Counted from the stretch's first letter, positions 52,221-61,645 are shown. The stretch: 64,000 nt of DNA from Chromobacterium rhizoryzae (GCF_020544465.1 NZ_CP066126.1:434001-498000); one strand, 5' to 3'. Made by a program: numbers and translations. Notes: generated by a model from the letters alone, not told the origin.

Positions 52221-52837
52221 AAGCCTGGCTGAGCCTGGCGCTGTTGGCGGCGACGGCCTCGGCGGCCGCCGACGAGGCCTTGACGCCGCAGGCGCTGGAG
52301 GAACTGGTGCAGTGCGCGTCGTTCGAGCGCTACCAGGCCTTGCAGCCGGCCTTGCTGGACGTGGTGTTCGACAAGGGGCCGGACTGGATACGCAAGAACG
52401 AGCAGGCCAGCACGCTGGGCGTTTACGCCTATGATCTGAAACGGCCGATCCGGGTGTTCGGCGCGGAGACGACGCGGCTGGCGTTGCACAAGGAGTTCGT
52501 GTCGGTGCCGCTGCCGTCCGCTTGGACAATGGCCGAAGCCGCGTCCCGGCTGCGGCTCAAACGCGCGCCGATCCGGGCGACGGAGCAGTATTACCGCTTC
52601 GTCGGCGCGGAAGGGCCGATGCTGTCCGTCTACGAGATGTCCGCCAATCCCTTGGCGGCGCTGCTGGGCGCGCCGCAGCAGGGCGAAGCGCTGCGCTACC
52701 TCGGCTGCTCCTATAATGGGGCCGACGAGCCCACTTTCCTTTCCGTCGCCGCACAGGCCGACGAGATGATGCAAACGGCGCGCAGCGGCATGGAACGCAT
52801 GCTGCGCGACGCCGCCAAGCCAAGCGAGGACCGATAA
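52217..52837 (+). CDS. Secreted protein of unknown function within the glutathione operon
   Basis: A 206-residue protein with a signal peptide (MKAWLSLALLAATASAAA). The mature part has two cysteines (in LVQCASFERY and YLGCSYNG) and no catalytic motif that I recognise; the C-terminal 30 residues are helical and basic. It overlaps gshA by 4 bp and is followed 2 bp later by gshB, so all three are cotranscribed. The context suggests an envelope role linked to thiol balance, but there is no direct evidence. Confidence 0.7.
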   Translation: MKAWLSLALLAATASAAADEALTPQALEELVQCASFERYQALQPALLDVVFDKGPDWIRKNEQASTLGVYAYDLKRPIRVFGAETTRLALHKEFVSVPLPSAWTMAEAASRLRLKRAPIRATEQYYRFVGAEGPMLSVYEMSANPLAALLGAPQQGEALRYLGCSYNGADEPTFLSVAAQADEMMQTARSGMERMLRDAAKPSEDR

Positions 52838-52839
52838 TC

Positions 52840-53799
52840 ATGCGCATCCTGTTCATTGCCGATCCGCTGGATCACTTCAAGCTTTACAAGGACACCACCT
52901 TCGCGATGATGCAGGAGGCCGCCGCGCGCGGCCATGCCCTGAGCTTCGCCCAGGCCCATCAATTGTCGGTGGAGGGCGGCCGCGTGCTGGTGGACGCGCG
53001 CGATCTGAGCCTGACCGGCCAGTACGAGGGCGAGCATCCGGCCTGGTTCAAGCTGGGCGAAGTGCATCGCCAGCCCCTGCAGTCCTTCAGCGCCACCGTG
53101 ATGCGCAAGGATCCGCCCTTCGACATGGAATACCTGTACGCCTCTCAGCTGTTCACGCTGGCGGAGGCGCAGGGGGCCAAGGTGTTCACCAGCGGCCAGG
53201 CGCTGCGCGATTTCAACGAGAAGCTGGCCATTCTGCAGTTCCCGGAGCTGACCGCGCCCACGCTGATCACCGGCGAGGCGCACCGCCTGCGCGCCTTCAT
53301 CAACCAGCATCAGGACGTGATCCTGAAGCCGCTGGACAGCATGGGCGGCGACAGCATTTTCCGGCTGCGCCCGGACGACGCCAATCTGTCTGTGATCATT
53401 GAAACCATCACGCTGCGCGGCAAGCGCACGGTGATGGCGCAGCGCTACATTCCGGAGATCCGCGACGGCGACAAGCGCATTCTGGTGATAGACGGCGAGC
53501 CGGTGGAGTGGTGCCTGGCGCGCATTCCGGCGGCGGGGGAGACCCGGGGCAATCTGGCCGCCGGCGGTCGCGGCGAGGCGCGGCCGCTGACCGAGCGCGA
53601 TCGCGAAATCGCCAGAACGGTGGGGCCGGAGCTGAAAAAGCGCGGCATCCTGCTGGCCGGGCTGGACGTGATCGGCAACTATCTGACCGAGGTTAACGTC
53701 ACCAGCCCCACCTGCTTCCGCGAAATCATGGACCAGACCGAGATCAAGGTCGCCGGCCTGTACATCGACGCCTTGGAGCGGCGCTGCCAGCCGCACTGA
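52840..53799 (+). CDS. gshB: Glutathione synthetase
   Basis: The ATP-grasp enzyme that joins glycine to gamma-glutamylcysteine, 319 residues (E. coli 315). Family features are RILFIADPLDHFKLYKDTTFAMM at the N-terminus, VMRKDPPFDMEYLY, ILKPLDSMGGDSIFRL, the glycine-rich RGNLAAGGRGEARPLTERD, and EVNVTSPTCFREI at the C-terminus. It is the last gene of the gshA operon and is followed by an intrinsic terminator. Confidence 0.97.
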   Translation: MRILFIADPLDHFKLYKDTTFAMMQEAAARGHALSFAQAHQLSVEGGRVLVDARDLSLTGQYEGEHPAWFKLGEVHRQPLQSFSATVMRKDPPFDMEYLYASQLFTLAEAQGAKVFTSGQALRDFNEKLAILQFPELTAPTLITGEAHRLRAFINQHQDVILKPLDSMGGDSIFRLRPDDANLSVIIETITLRGKRTVMAQRYIPEIRDGDKRILVIDGEPVEWCLARIPAAGETRGNLAAGGRGEARPLTERDREIARTVGPELKKRGILLAGLDVIGNYLTEVNVTSPTCFREIMDQTEIKVAGLYIDALERRCQPH

Positions 53800-53824
53800 C
53801 ACGGTTTGCGACGACTTTATAAAC

Positions 53825-53857
53825 ACGGCCGGCGGCAACGTCGGCCGTTTTGATTTT
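53825..53857 (+). terminator. Intrinsic terminator of the glutathione operon
   Basis: ACGGCCG and CGGCCGT pair around ten bases and are followed by TTTTGATTTTT. Confidence 0.8.
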
Positions 53858-53942
53858 TATTGTCGTCATCTTGAGCTGGCATGCTGGAGCGCCGGCCGCC
53901 ATCCGATGCCGTTTCCGACGACCCAACCGCATGGATCTAGCA

Positions 53943-54314
53943 ATGAAAGAAAGCCCGTTCAAAGGCAAAACCGGGATCACCCGCCTGATCAACGCCTTCG
54001 GCTACTCGCTGGACGGCCTCAAGGCGGCGTTCCGGCATGAGGACGCCTTCCGCCAGCTGGTGCTGCTGGCGGCGGTGCTGATCCCGCTGGCCTTCGTCAT
54101 CCATGCCCAGCCGCTGGAGCGCGCCTTGCTGGTGGCCAGCTCGCTGGTGACGCTGATCATCGAATTGCTGAACTCCGCGATCGAGGCGGCGGTGGACCAC
54201 ACCTCGCTGGAGCGGCATCCGCTGGCCAAGCGCGCCAAGGACATGGGCAGCGCCGCTCAATTGCTGGGCCTGATCAATCTGACCGCGGTGTGGTGTCTGG
54301 TGTTGTTTGCCTGA
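53943..54314 (+). CDS. dgkA: Diacylglycerol kinase
   Basis: A 123-residue inner-membrane kinase with three transmembrane helices, which phosphorylates diacylglycerol released during periplasmic glucan or LPS modification. The N-terminal amphipathic GITRLINAFGYSLDGLKAAFRHEDAFRQ and the signature ELLNSAIEAAVDHTS, with the catalytic glutamate, are intact. ATG 53943 gives the family length (E. coli 122); ATG 53931 is possible. A separate transcript after the gshB terminator. Confidence 0.95.
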   Translation: MKESPFKGKTGITRLINAFGYSLDGLKAAFRHEDAFRQLVLLAAVLIPLAFVIHAQPLERALLVASSLVTLIIELLNSAIEAAVDHTSLERHPLAKRAKDMGSAAQLLGLINLTAVWCLVLFA

Positions 54315-54358
54315 AGCGGGTAAGGTGACGGCTGCCTGAACCCAGAGGGAGCCGTCCG

Positions 54359-54739
54359 ATGATGTCGCCAGTGGAATCCGGAGTCGAGGAGTGGGTGTTG
54401 AACATCGTGCTCTGGCTCAAGTTGGGCGTGGAAGCGCTGGGCGCGCTGGTGATAGGCGTCGGCATCCTGGCCCTGGGCGTCCGCTATGTTCGCCGCTGCC
54501 TCAGCGCCAACCATGACGATTACAATCAGGTGCGGCTCAGCTTCGCCCGCTTCCTGGCGCTGGCGCTGGAGTTGCAATTGGCGGCCGACATCCTGTCCAC
54601 AGCGGTGGCGCCCAGTTGGGACCAGATCGGCAAGTTGGGCGCCATCGCGGTGCTGCGCACCGCGCTCAATTACTTTCTGGGCAGGGAAATTCGCGAAGCC
54701 GAGGCGGCGCGCCGGCCCACAGAGCCGCCGGCCGCGTGA
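54359..54739 (+). CDS. DUF1622 membrane protein
   Basis: A 126-residue inner-membrane protein with three likely helices. The first is near residues 15-42 (IVLWLKLGVEALGALVIGVGILAL), followed by the conserved RLSFARFLALALELQLAADILSTAVAPSWDQIGKLGAIAVLRTALNYFLGRE, here split as the LxLExQLAADIL and RTxLNYFLxRE motifs of DUF1622. The function is unknown. GAGGGAG precedes ATG 54359. It is convergent with topA. Confidence 0.85.
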   Translation: MMSPVESGVEEWVLNIVLWLKLGVEALGALVIGVGILALGVRYVRRCLSANHDDYNQVRLSFARFLALALELQLAADILSTAVAPSWDQIGKLGAIAVLRTALNYFLGREIREAEAARRPTEPPAA

Positions 54740-54776
54740 TCCGGCGCTTGGCGCAAGCGTAAGCGAGGCCTCAATG

Positions 54777-54813
54777 AAAACAGCCCTGCCGCGGTGTCCC
54801 GCGCAGGGCTGTT
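54777..54813 (-). terminator. Intrinsic terminator of topA
   Basis: On the - strand AACAGCCCTGC and GCAGGGCTGTT pair around a 15-base loop and are followed by TTCATT. Confidence 0.75.
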
Positions 54814-54829
54814 GTCGTAAGCGGAGCCC

Positions 54830-57130
54830 TTAAGCCGGCTCGGCTTCCTTGCCTTCCGGCGGCGCGATCACCTCGCTATAGCCGCATTCCTTCTGCGGGC
54901 AGACTTTCTCGGTGCCGCGGCGCTTGGTGGTCTTGATGGTCAGGATCGGCCAATTGCACTTCGGGCAGGGCTCGGCCACCGGCGGGTTCCAGGTGGCGTA
55001 CTTGCACTTGGGATAGGTGTTGCAGCTGTAGAACAGCTTGCCGTAGCGGCTCTTGCGCTCGATTAGCTGGCCGGCCTTGCATTCCGGGCATTCCACGCCG
55101 GTTTCGCGCGGCTTTTCCAGCGGCTCGATGTGCTTGCACTTCGGGTAGTTGGCGCAGCCGATGAACTTGCCGTAGCGGCCCTTCTTGATGTGCAGCTCGC
55201 CGCCGCACTCCGGGCAGCTGCGGCCTTCGATCACCGTCGGCGCTTCCGCCTCTTCCGCAGCCTGTTCGGCGGTTTCGCCCATATTGCGGGTGTAATCGCA
55301 GTCCGGATAACCGGTGCAGGCGATGAAGCGGCCGCGCTTGCCGAACTTGATGGACAAGGGCTTGCTGCATTTTGGACAGGCTTCGTCCAGGCTTTCGGTG
55401 GTGACCTCGGCGCGGGAGATGCTCTCCTTCTCCGCGATCTGCTTGGAGAAGTTCTTCCAGAAGCTGTCCATCACCGGCACCCATTCGCGCTGGCCGTTGG
55501 CCACTTCATCCAGCTGGTTTTCCAGCTTGGCGGTGAAGTTGTAGTCCACGTATTGCGCGAAGTGCTCGGTCAGGAATTTGTTGACGATGTCGCCGGTGTC
55601 GGTGGGCAGGAAGCGCTTCTTGTCCAGCACCACGTATTCGCGGTCTTTCAGCGTGGAGATGATGCTGGCGTAAGTGGACGGCCGGCCGATGCCGAATTCT
55701 TCCAGGGCCTTCACCAGCGAGGCTTCCGAATAACGCGGCGGCGGCTGGGTGAAGTGCTGGGTGCCGTAGAGCTTGTCCACCGGCAGGGTCTCGCCCTCGT
55801 CCAGCAGCGGCAGCTTGGCATTGTCCTCGTCCTCGGCGTCGTCCACGTCTTCTTCATACACGGCGAGGAAGCCGGCGAAGGTCTGCACCTGGCCGGTGGC
55901 GCGGAAAACGCCTTCGCCGACGGCGATGTCGATGCTGGTGGTGTCGAACTTGGCCGGCGCCATCTGGCAAGCCAGCGTCCGCTTCCAGACCATGTCGTAG
56001 AGCTTGAACTGATCCGAGGTCAGGAAGGGCTTGACCATGTCCGGGGTGCGCAGGATGGACGTGGGGCGGATCGCCTCGTGCGCTTCCTGGGCGTTCTTGG
56101 ACTTGTTCTTGTAGGCCACCGGGTTCTTGGGCAGGTAGTCGCCGTCGAATTTCAGGCCGATATAGCCGCGGATCTCCTCCACCGCCTCGCCCGCCAGCGC
56201 CACCGAGTCGGTACGCATATAGGTGATCAGACCGACGGTGCCCTGGCCGATGTCTATGCCCTCGTACAGCTGCTGCGCGGTGCGCATGGTGCGGTCGGTG
56301 GTCATGCCCAGCTTGCGCACGGCTTCCTGCTGCAGCGTGGAGGTGGTGAACGGGGCGGCGGGGCTGCGAGATTTCTTTTTCTTCTCGATGCTGCTGACCA
56401 CCGCCGGGTGGCCTTCCAGCCGCGCCAGTATGCTGGCCTGCTCGGCCTCGTTGGGGATGTCGAACTGCTCCAGCTTCTTGCCGGCCATCGAGGTCAGCTT
56501 GGCGCCGAACTTGGTGCGGCCCTTGTGGCTGTCCAGATGCACAGACCAGTATTCCTGCTCGACGAAGGCGCGGATTTCGTTCTCGCGCTCGCAGATCAGC
56601 CGCAGCGCGGGGCTTTGAACCCGACCGGCGGACAGGCCGCGGCGGATCTTCTTCCACAGCAGCGGCGACAGGTTGAAGCCCACCAGGTAGTCCAGCGCGC
56701 GGCGGGTCTGCTGTGCGTCCACCAGGTTCTGCGCGATTTCGCGCGGGTTCTGGATCGCTTCCAGCACCGCGTTCTTGGTGATCTCGTGGAAGACCACGCG
56801 CTGGGCGGTCTTGTTCTTCAGCAGCTTCTTGCCGTTGAGGATCTGCACCAGATGCCAGGAAATGGCCTCGCCTTCGCGGTCCGGGTCAGTCGCCAGATAG
56901 ATGTGTTCGGCGTCGCCCACCGCTTTGACGATGGCGTCGACGTGTTTGCTGTTGCGCGCGATCAGCTGGTATTTCATCGCGAACCCTTTTTCAGGGTCCA
57001 CTGCGCCGTTCTTGGGCACCAGATCGCGCACATGGCCGTAGGAGGCCAGGACTTCAAAGTCAGGGCCTAGGTATTTCTTCAGCGTTTTCGCCTTGGAAGG
57101 CGATTCGACGATCAAGAGACTGGTGGGCAT
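54830..57130 (-). CDS. topA: DNA topoisomerase I
   Basis: A 766-residue type IA topoisomerase that relaxes negative supercoils. The TOPRIM domain has IVESPSKAKTLKKYLG and the acidic DPDREGEAI; the active-site tyrosine lies in GLITYMRTDS; later motifs include EAHEAIRPT and FGIGRPSTYASII. The C-terminal quarter carries four Cys4 zinc ribbons, starting CPKCSKPLS, CPECGGELH, CPECKAGQL and CPKCNWPIL. Starts at 57130; an upstream in-frame ATG at 57160 adds ten residues without conservation. It lies behind the smg-dprA genes on the same strand after a 265-bp gap with a terminator. Confidence 0.97.
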   Translation of the reverse strand: MPTSLLIVESPSKAKTLKKYLGPDFEVLASYGHVRDLVPKNGAVDPEKGFAMKYQLIARNSKHVDAIVKAVGDAEHIYLATDPDREGEAISWHLVQILNGKKLLKNKTAQRVVFHEITKNAVLEAIQNPREIAQNLVDAQQTRRALDYLVGFNLSPLLWKKIRRGLSAGRVQSPALRLICERENEIRAFVEQEYWSVHLDSHKGRTKFGAKLTSMAGKKLEQFDIPNEAEQASILARLEGHPAVVSSIEKKKKSRSPAAPFTTSTLQQEAVRKLGMTTDRTMRTAQQLYEGIDIGQGTVGLITYMRTDSVALAGEAVEEIRGYIGLKFDGDYLPKNPVAYKNKSKNAQEAHEAIRPTSILRTPDMVKPFLTSDQFKLYDMVWKRTLACQMAPAKFDTTSIDIAVGEGVFRATGQVQTFAGFLAVYEEDVDDAEDEDNAKLPLLDEGETLPVDKLYGTQHFTQPPPRYSEASLVKALEEFGIGRPSTYASIISTLKDREYVVLDKKRFLPTDTGDIVNKFLTEHFAQYVDYNFTAKLENQLDEVANGQREWVPVMDSFWKNFSKQIAEKESISRAEVTTESLDEACPKCSKPLSIKFGKRGRFIACTGYPDCDYTRNMGETAEQAAEEAEAPTVIEGRSCPECGGELHIKKGRYGKFIGCANYPKCKHIEPLEKPRETGVECPECKAGQLIERKSRYGKLFYSCNTYPKCKYATWNPPVAEPCPKCNWPILTIKTTKRRGTEKVCPQKECGYSEVIAPPEGKEAEPA

Positions 57131-57303
57131 ATTATCTTTTCTATGTGCAATCGCCGGCATGCCGGCCGATCCGTCCGAACCGGGCGTTTCTGCCGCGCGG
57201 CAGAAGGGCGCCAGGCCCGTGCGTGGGCTGCTGCGTTCCCGTCGACAAGGAGGATGAAGGCTTCACCCTGAAAATTTCGCGTCGACAGAAAATATATTCG
57301 TCA

Positions 57304-57332
57304 AATAAAACAAGAGCGCAAGAGCGCTCTTG
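57304..57332 (-). terminator. Intrinsic terminator after smg
   Basis: On the - strand CAAGAGCG and CGCTCTTG pair around six bases, followed by TTTTATTT. A second GC-rich hairpin, GGCCGCCGG/CCGGCGGCC at 57337-57356, lies between it and the smg stop. Confidence 0.75.
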
Positions 57333-57395
57333 GATCGGCCGCCGGAACCGGCGGCCAAGGGCGGCATGTTAAGCCCGCTCCATGAGGCTGACAAG

Positions 57396-57854
57396 TCATT
57401 GCATGGTGGGTTCGCCATGCACGGCATCCAACAGCGCCTCGCCCAGCAGAATGGGCAGTTCCGCCTGTTGCGCCCACAACACCATCAAGGCCACCAGCTT
57501 GGCGCTGCCGACGTTGATGTCGTCGCCGTGCAGTTCCATCAGGCGGTCGATGACCATTTCGCGCTGCGCGGGCGTCAAGGCGCCGTGATCCTCCAGGAAC
57601 TGCAGCAGGCCGCGCACGTCGGCGGGCAGGTGCTCCAGCTCGTCTTCGGCGTAAACGCGCATGCCGCTGGCTTCGTTGGCGCCGACGTAGCCGCTGTCGT
57701 CCAGACCGCTGATGCCGTCCAGCCAATCCAGCGCGTCGTTGATCTCCTCGTCCTCGAAACCGGCGGCCTCCAATTGGCGCATCAGCGCGCCGCGGTCGCC
57801 GAAAGCGTCCGGATCGCGGAATTGTTCAAACAGGAAGGCGAGTACGTCAAACAT
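57396..57854 (-). CDS. smg: Smg family protein (DUF494)
   Basis: A 152-residue acidic cytoplasmic protein of the Smg/DUF494 family. It begins MFDVLAFLFEQFRDPDAF and has the family phrases LEAAGFEDEEINDALDWLDGI and LTPAQREMVIDRLMELHGDDI. The molecular role is not established; the gene is nearly always next to dprA and topA. The ATG at 57854 is used; the frame has a TTG one codon earlier. It follows dprA by 34 bp. Confidence 0.95.
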   Translation of the reverse strand: MFDVLAFLFEQFRDPDAFGDRGALMRQLEAAGFEDEEINDALDWLDGISGLDDSGYVGANEASGMRVYAEDELEHLPADVRGLLQFLEDHGALTPAQREMVIDRLMELHGDDINVGSAKLVALMVLWAQQAELPILLGEALLDAVHGEPTMQ

Positions 57855-57888
57855 CAATCTATCTTCTTAAAGTGCGGGTTAGCGCGGT

Positions 57889-58968
57889 TCAGCCCGGTTT
57901 CAGGCGCTGAAAAAGCCCGCCGGGATGGCTGGCCACCAGGCCGGCCAGCTCAAGTTCGAGCAGCATCGCGTAAAGCTCCCCCACAGTCAACCCGAGCGTG
58001 GTCGAAAGCGCATCCATACTGATGGGGTCGAATCCCATGGCTTCAAGCAGCGGCGATTCCGCCGCGGGGGCCGCCGGCTTGGCGCTGGGGCGTTTGCGTT
58101 GCAGCCTGCCCACTTCGTCCAGCACGTCGTCCACGGTTTCCACCAGTTTGGCGCCGTCCTTGATCAGCCGGTGACAGCCGCGAGACTGCGGATTGTGGAT
58201 GGAGCCGGGGATGGCCATCACTTCGCGGTTGTTCTCCATCGCCAGCCGCGCGGTGATCAGCGAGCCGGAGCCGATATTGGCCTCCGCCACCAGACAGCCG
58301 CGGCTGAGGCCGGCGATGATGCGGTTGCGGCGCGGGAAATGGCCGGCCAGCGGTCCCATGCCCAGCGCGAACTCGGACAGGATCAGGCCTTCCTCGGCGA
58401 TGCGGTGCGCCAGCTGGCGGTTGCTGGCCGGGTAGACGCGGTCTATGCCGGTGCCGACCACGGCGACGGTGGCGGGCGGCTGTCCGAGCGCGCCGTGGTG
58501 GGCGGCGGCGTCGATGCCGCTGGCCAGGCCGCTGACGATGCAATAGCCGTGTTCGGCCAGTTCGCGGGAAAAGCTTTCCGCGTTCTGCCTGCCCTGCGGG
58601 GTGGCGGCGCGGCTGCCCACGATGGCGAGCATGGGCTGGGTCAGCAGCTCGCGCCGGCCGCGGGCGAACAGCAGCGGCGGCGGCGAGTTGGATTCGGCCA
58701 GCTGCGGCGGGTAGTCGTCGTCCAGCAGCGACAGCAATTGGCAGCCCGGCGTTTGCGCCCATTCCAGCGCCGCCTCGGCGGAGGCGGCGGCCTCGCGCCG
58801 CTGCAAGGCTTCGGCCGCTTCTTTGCCGATCAAGGGCTCGGTCTGGCGGCTGTTGGCGTTCAAGGCGGCGTCGGCGCCGCCGAAGGCGTCGATCAGCCGT
58901 AAAAAGCCGGCTGGACCGATGCCGGGGGTCAGCGCCAGCAACAGCCAGTCATGCGGCGGAGCCTTCAT
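57889..58968 (-). CDS. dprA: DNA processing protein DprA
   Basis: A 359-residue protein that protects incoming single-stranded DNA in transformation and loads RecA. The Rossmann-like core has LAIVGSRAATPQGRQNAESF, LASGIDAAAHHGAL, VVGTGIDRVYPASN and SGSLITARLAMENNREVMAIPGSIHNPQSRGCHRLIKDGA. The C-terminal 60 residues form the winged-helix DML1-like domain (LSTTLGLTVGELYAMLLELELAGLV). It overlaps the LysM gene by 4 bp (ATGA), so they are cotranscribed. Confidence 0.96.
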   Translation of the reverse strand: MKAPPHDWLLLALTPGIGPAGFLRLIDAFGGADAALNANSRQTEPLIGKEAAEALQRREAAASAEAALEWAQTPGCQLLSLLDDDYPPQLAESNSPPPLLFARGRRELLTQPMLAIVGSRAATPQGRQNAESFSRELAEHGYCIVSGLASGIDAAAHHGALGQPPATVAVVGTGIDRVYPASNRQLAHRIAEEGLILSEFALGMGPLAGHFPRRNRIIAGLSRGCLVAEANIGSGSLITARLAMENNREVMAIPGSIHNPQSRGCHRLIKDGAKLVETVDDVLDEVGRLQRKRPSAKPAAPAAESPLLEAMGFDPISMDALSTTLGLTVGELYAMLLELELAGLVASHPGGLFQRLKPG

Positions 58969-59999
58969 TCTTGCTCGGGGCTGGCCACGCCATCGCCCAC
59001 GTAGATCGGGCCGCGGCTGTCCAGCACCAGCGCGTAGGACACTTTGTCGAACACGCGGTAGACGAAGGCGTTGCCGGCGCGCTCCGCCGGCAGCGTCACC
59101 ATGCGCTTACCCTGCTCATCCTTGATTTCCAGCGGGCGGCCTTTTTTGAACAGGCCGAACACATGACCGTTTTCGACGCCCTGCGACTGGCCCAGATTGA
59201 GTACAATAGTGGAGTATTGGGCCGCGCCGTCCACGCCGTTGTAGACCGAGACCACCTTGCCGCTCAGATGGGCGTCGGCCGGATGCGGGGCGTAGTTGTT
59301 GAAGTTTTGCTGCGGCGCGCGCATCAGATGGTCGCCCACCAGAATTTCCTCGCTGACGTTTCTGACTTTCAGCGTCTGAACGTCGCCTTGGGGCTTGTCT
59401 GCGGTCAGGTCGCCGCTGTAGGTCGCTTCTACGCCCAGCACCTTCTTGGTGTCCGGGTCCAGCAGCGGCTTGCCCAGCCGGTAAGCCTGCCAGGTGCCGG
59501 CCTCGTTGACGCCGGTGGCGTAGACGCGGTCCCCGGTGGCGACGGTGAGGTGTTCTTCCGGTCCGGCGATCAGCTTGGGCGATTGCAGGAACTGCGCCAT
59601 GTCCACCACCAGCGGCCGTTTGAGGAAGGGCTCGATCGCCGAGGCGGGAATGCTGGCCACCGCCTGATCCAGCGTCTCGACGCGGGCCTGCGGCGAGAGT
59701 TTGACTTCGCGCTGCGCGCCTCGCGCCAGCGACAGCCGCGGCTGGCCGTCCACATAGTCCAGCGCCAGCACGTCGCCCGGGTAGATCCAGTGCGGATTCT
59801 TGATTTCGCCCTGGTTCATCCGCCACAGACGCGGCCATTTCCAGGGGCTGCTCAGATAGCGTCCGGAAATGCTCCACAGCGTGTCGCCGCGCTTCACGGT
59901 GTAGCGGCTGGGCGCGTCAGCCTTCAACTGGAGATCGGCGGCGAAGGCGGGCGCGGCGAGCCCGAGGGCCAAGGCGAAGGATATAATGCTTTTACGCAT
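58965..59999 (-). CDS. LysM-domain exported protein upstream of dprA
   Basis: A 344-residue protein with a signal peptide (MRKSIISFALALGLAAPAFAA). One LysM module follows at about residues 32-80 (YTVKRGDTLWSISGRYLSSPWKWPRLWRMNQ, with IKNPHWIYPGDVL), able to bind peptidoglycan. The remaining 260 residues are beta-rich and lack a known catalytic motif. This gene is commonly found before dprA in Betaproteobacteria, where the function is unknown. The start at 59999 begins the signal peptide. It is divergent from def across 149 bp. Confidence 0.88.
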   Translation of the reverse strand: MRKSIISFALALGLAAPAFAADLQLKADAPSRYTVKRGDTLWSISGRYLSSPWKWPRLWRMNQGEIKNPHWIYPGDVLALDYVDGQPRLSLARGAQREVKLSPQARVETLDQAVASIPASAIEPFLKRPLVVDMAQFLQSPKLIAGPEEHLTVATGDRVYATGVNEAGTWQAYRLGKPLLDPDTKKVLGVEATYSGDLTADKPQGDVQTLKVRNVSEEILVGDHLMRAPQQNFNNYAPHPADAHLSGKVVSVYNGVDGAAQYSTIVLNLGQSQGVENGHVFGLFKKGRPLEIKDEQGKRMVTLPAERAGNAFVYRVFDKVSYALVLDSRGPIYVGDGVASPEQE

Positions 60000-60148
60000 G
60001 GGAAATGCCCCAATATGAAGGTGGACGGACACCTGCGGGGGTGGCCCGCATACAAGGAATCGCGTTTCGAACATGTCTATTATCGGCGTGCCGATCGCGA
60101 TACGACAACTTGATGAGTGAATGAAACGACGGGGAGTCATTAAATCCG

Positions 60149-60652
60149 ATGGCATTGTTGAATATTTTGCATTACCCGGATGAACGGCTGCACACCGTGG
60201 CCAAGCCGGTGGAGGTCTTCGACGAGGCCTTGCAGATCCAGATCGATAATATGTTCGAGACCATGTACGAGGCCAAAGGCATCGGCCTGGCCGCGACTCA
60301 GGTCGATTTCCACCACCGCCTGGTGGTGATGGACATTTCCGAGGAACGGAACGAACGCCGCGTGTTCATCAACCCGGAAATCCTGAGCAAGGACGGCGAG
60401 ACGGAATATGAAGAAGGCTGTCTGTCCGTGCCCGGCATTTACGACAAAGTGACTCGCGCCGAGCGCGTCAAGGTGCGCGCGCTGGACCGCAACGGCAAGC
60501 CGTTCGAACTGGAGGCCGACGGCCTGCTGGCGATCTGCATCCAGCACGAGATCGACCATCTGGACGGCAAGGTATTCGTAGAATACCTGTCGCAGATGAA
60601 GCAGACCCGCATCAAGACCAAGCTGAAAAAGCGTGAAAAACAGAATATGTGA
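60149..60652 (+). CDS. def: Peptide deformylase
   Basis: A 167-residue Fe(II) enzyme removing the formyl group from nascent proteins. All three motifs are intact: GIGLAATQ (near residues 46-53), EGCLSVP, and HEIDHLDG with the metal histidines and catalytic glutamate. GGGGAG precedes ATG 60149 at about 12 bases. It is followed after 37 bp by fmt, the partner that adds the formyl group to the initiator tRNA. Confidence 0.98.
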   Translation: MALLNILHYPDERLHTVAKPVEVFDEALQIQIDNMFETMYEAKGIGLAATQVDFHHRLVVMDISEERNERRVFINPEILSKDGETEYEEGCLSVPGIYDKVTRAERVKVRALDRNGKPFELEADGLLAICIQHEIDHLDGKVFVEYLSQMKQTRIKTKLKKREKQNM

Positions 60653-60689
60653 CCGCGGCGCCGTGGGCGCCCCGTCCGGAATGGTTTGA

Positions 60690-61610
60690 ATGAAATTGAT
60701 CTTTGCCGGTACGCCGGAGTTTGCCGCCGCCGCGCTGCGCGAGTTGATCGCCGCCGGCCATGAAATCGCCCTGGTGCTGACCCAGCCGGACCGTCCGGCC
60801 GGCCGCGGCATGAAATTGAAGCCCAGCCCGGTCAAGGCGGTCGCGCTGGAGCACGGCCTGCGCGTGGAGCAGCCGGCGTCCTTGCGCAACGACGAAGCGC
60901 AGCAGATGCTGCGCGACATCGGCGCCGACTTGATGGTGGTGGCCGCCTACGGGCTGATCCTGCCGCAGGCGGTGCTGGATATGCCGACGCGCGGCTGTCT
61001 GAACATCCACGCCTCGCTGCTGCCGCGCTGGCGCGGCGCGGCGCCGATACAGCGCGCCATCCTGGCCGGCGACGCCGAAACCGGCATCACCATCATGCAG
61101 ATGGATGTGGGCCTGGACACCGGCGACATGCTGTCCATCCATCCTGTGGCCATCGCCGACGACGAAACCACCGCCACGCTGCACGATAAGCTGGCCGTGG
61201 AAGGCGCGCGCGCCATCGTCTCCACGCTGGCCGGACTGGACGGGATCGCCCCGCTCAAGCAGCCGGAAGCGGGCGTCACTTACGCGCAGAAGCTAAGCAA
61301 GGCCGAGGCCTTGGTGGACTGGAGCCTGCCGGCGGAAGAAGTGGCCCGGGCCATCCGCGCCTACAACCCGGCGCCGGGCGCGCATACGCTGCTGGCCGGC
61401 GAAGCGCTGAAACTGTGGATGGCCGGCGCCGAAGCTGGCCAGGCCGAGCCGGGCGTGATCGTCGCCGCGGACGCGGACGGCGTGCTGGTGGGCTGCGGCT
61501 CCGGCTTGGTGCGCTTGAGCGTGCTGCAGGCGGCCGGCGGCAAGCGGCTGGCCGCGCGGGACTTTGTCGCCGGTAGAAGCCAGCTGGCGGGCACGCGGCT
61601 GGGCGTGTGA
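60690..61610 (+). CDS. fmt: Methionyl-tRNA formyltransferase
   Basis: A 306-residue enzyme that formylates Met-tRNAi using 10-formyl-THF. The N-terminal Rossmann domain opens LIFAGTPEFAAAALREL; the catalytic site is in LNIHASLLPRWRGAAPIQRAI, and MQMDVGLDTGDML is conserved. The C-terminal OB-like domain covers about residues 205-306. Cotranscription with def is probable. htpX follows after 35 bp. Confidence 0.98.
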   Translation: MKLIFAGTPEFAAAALRELIAAGHEIALVLTQPDRPAGRGMKLKPSPVKAVALEHGLRVEQPASLRNDEAQQMLRDIGADLMVVAAYGLILPQAVLDMPTRGCLNIHASLLPRWRGAAPIQRAILAGDAETGITIMQMDVGLDTGDMLSIHPVAIADDETTATLHDKLAVEGARAIVSTLAGLDGIAPLKQPEAGVTYAQKLSKAEALVDWSLPAEEVARAIRAYNPAPGAHTLLAGEALKLWMAGAEAGQAEPGVIVAADADGVLVGCGSGLVRLSVLQAAGGKRLAARDFVAGRSQLAGTRLGV

Positions 61611-61645
61611 GCGGATAGACTGAGGCGAGAGGAAAGGGGGCGGCA

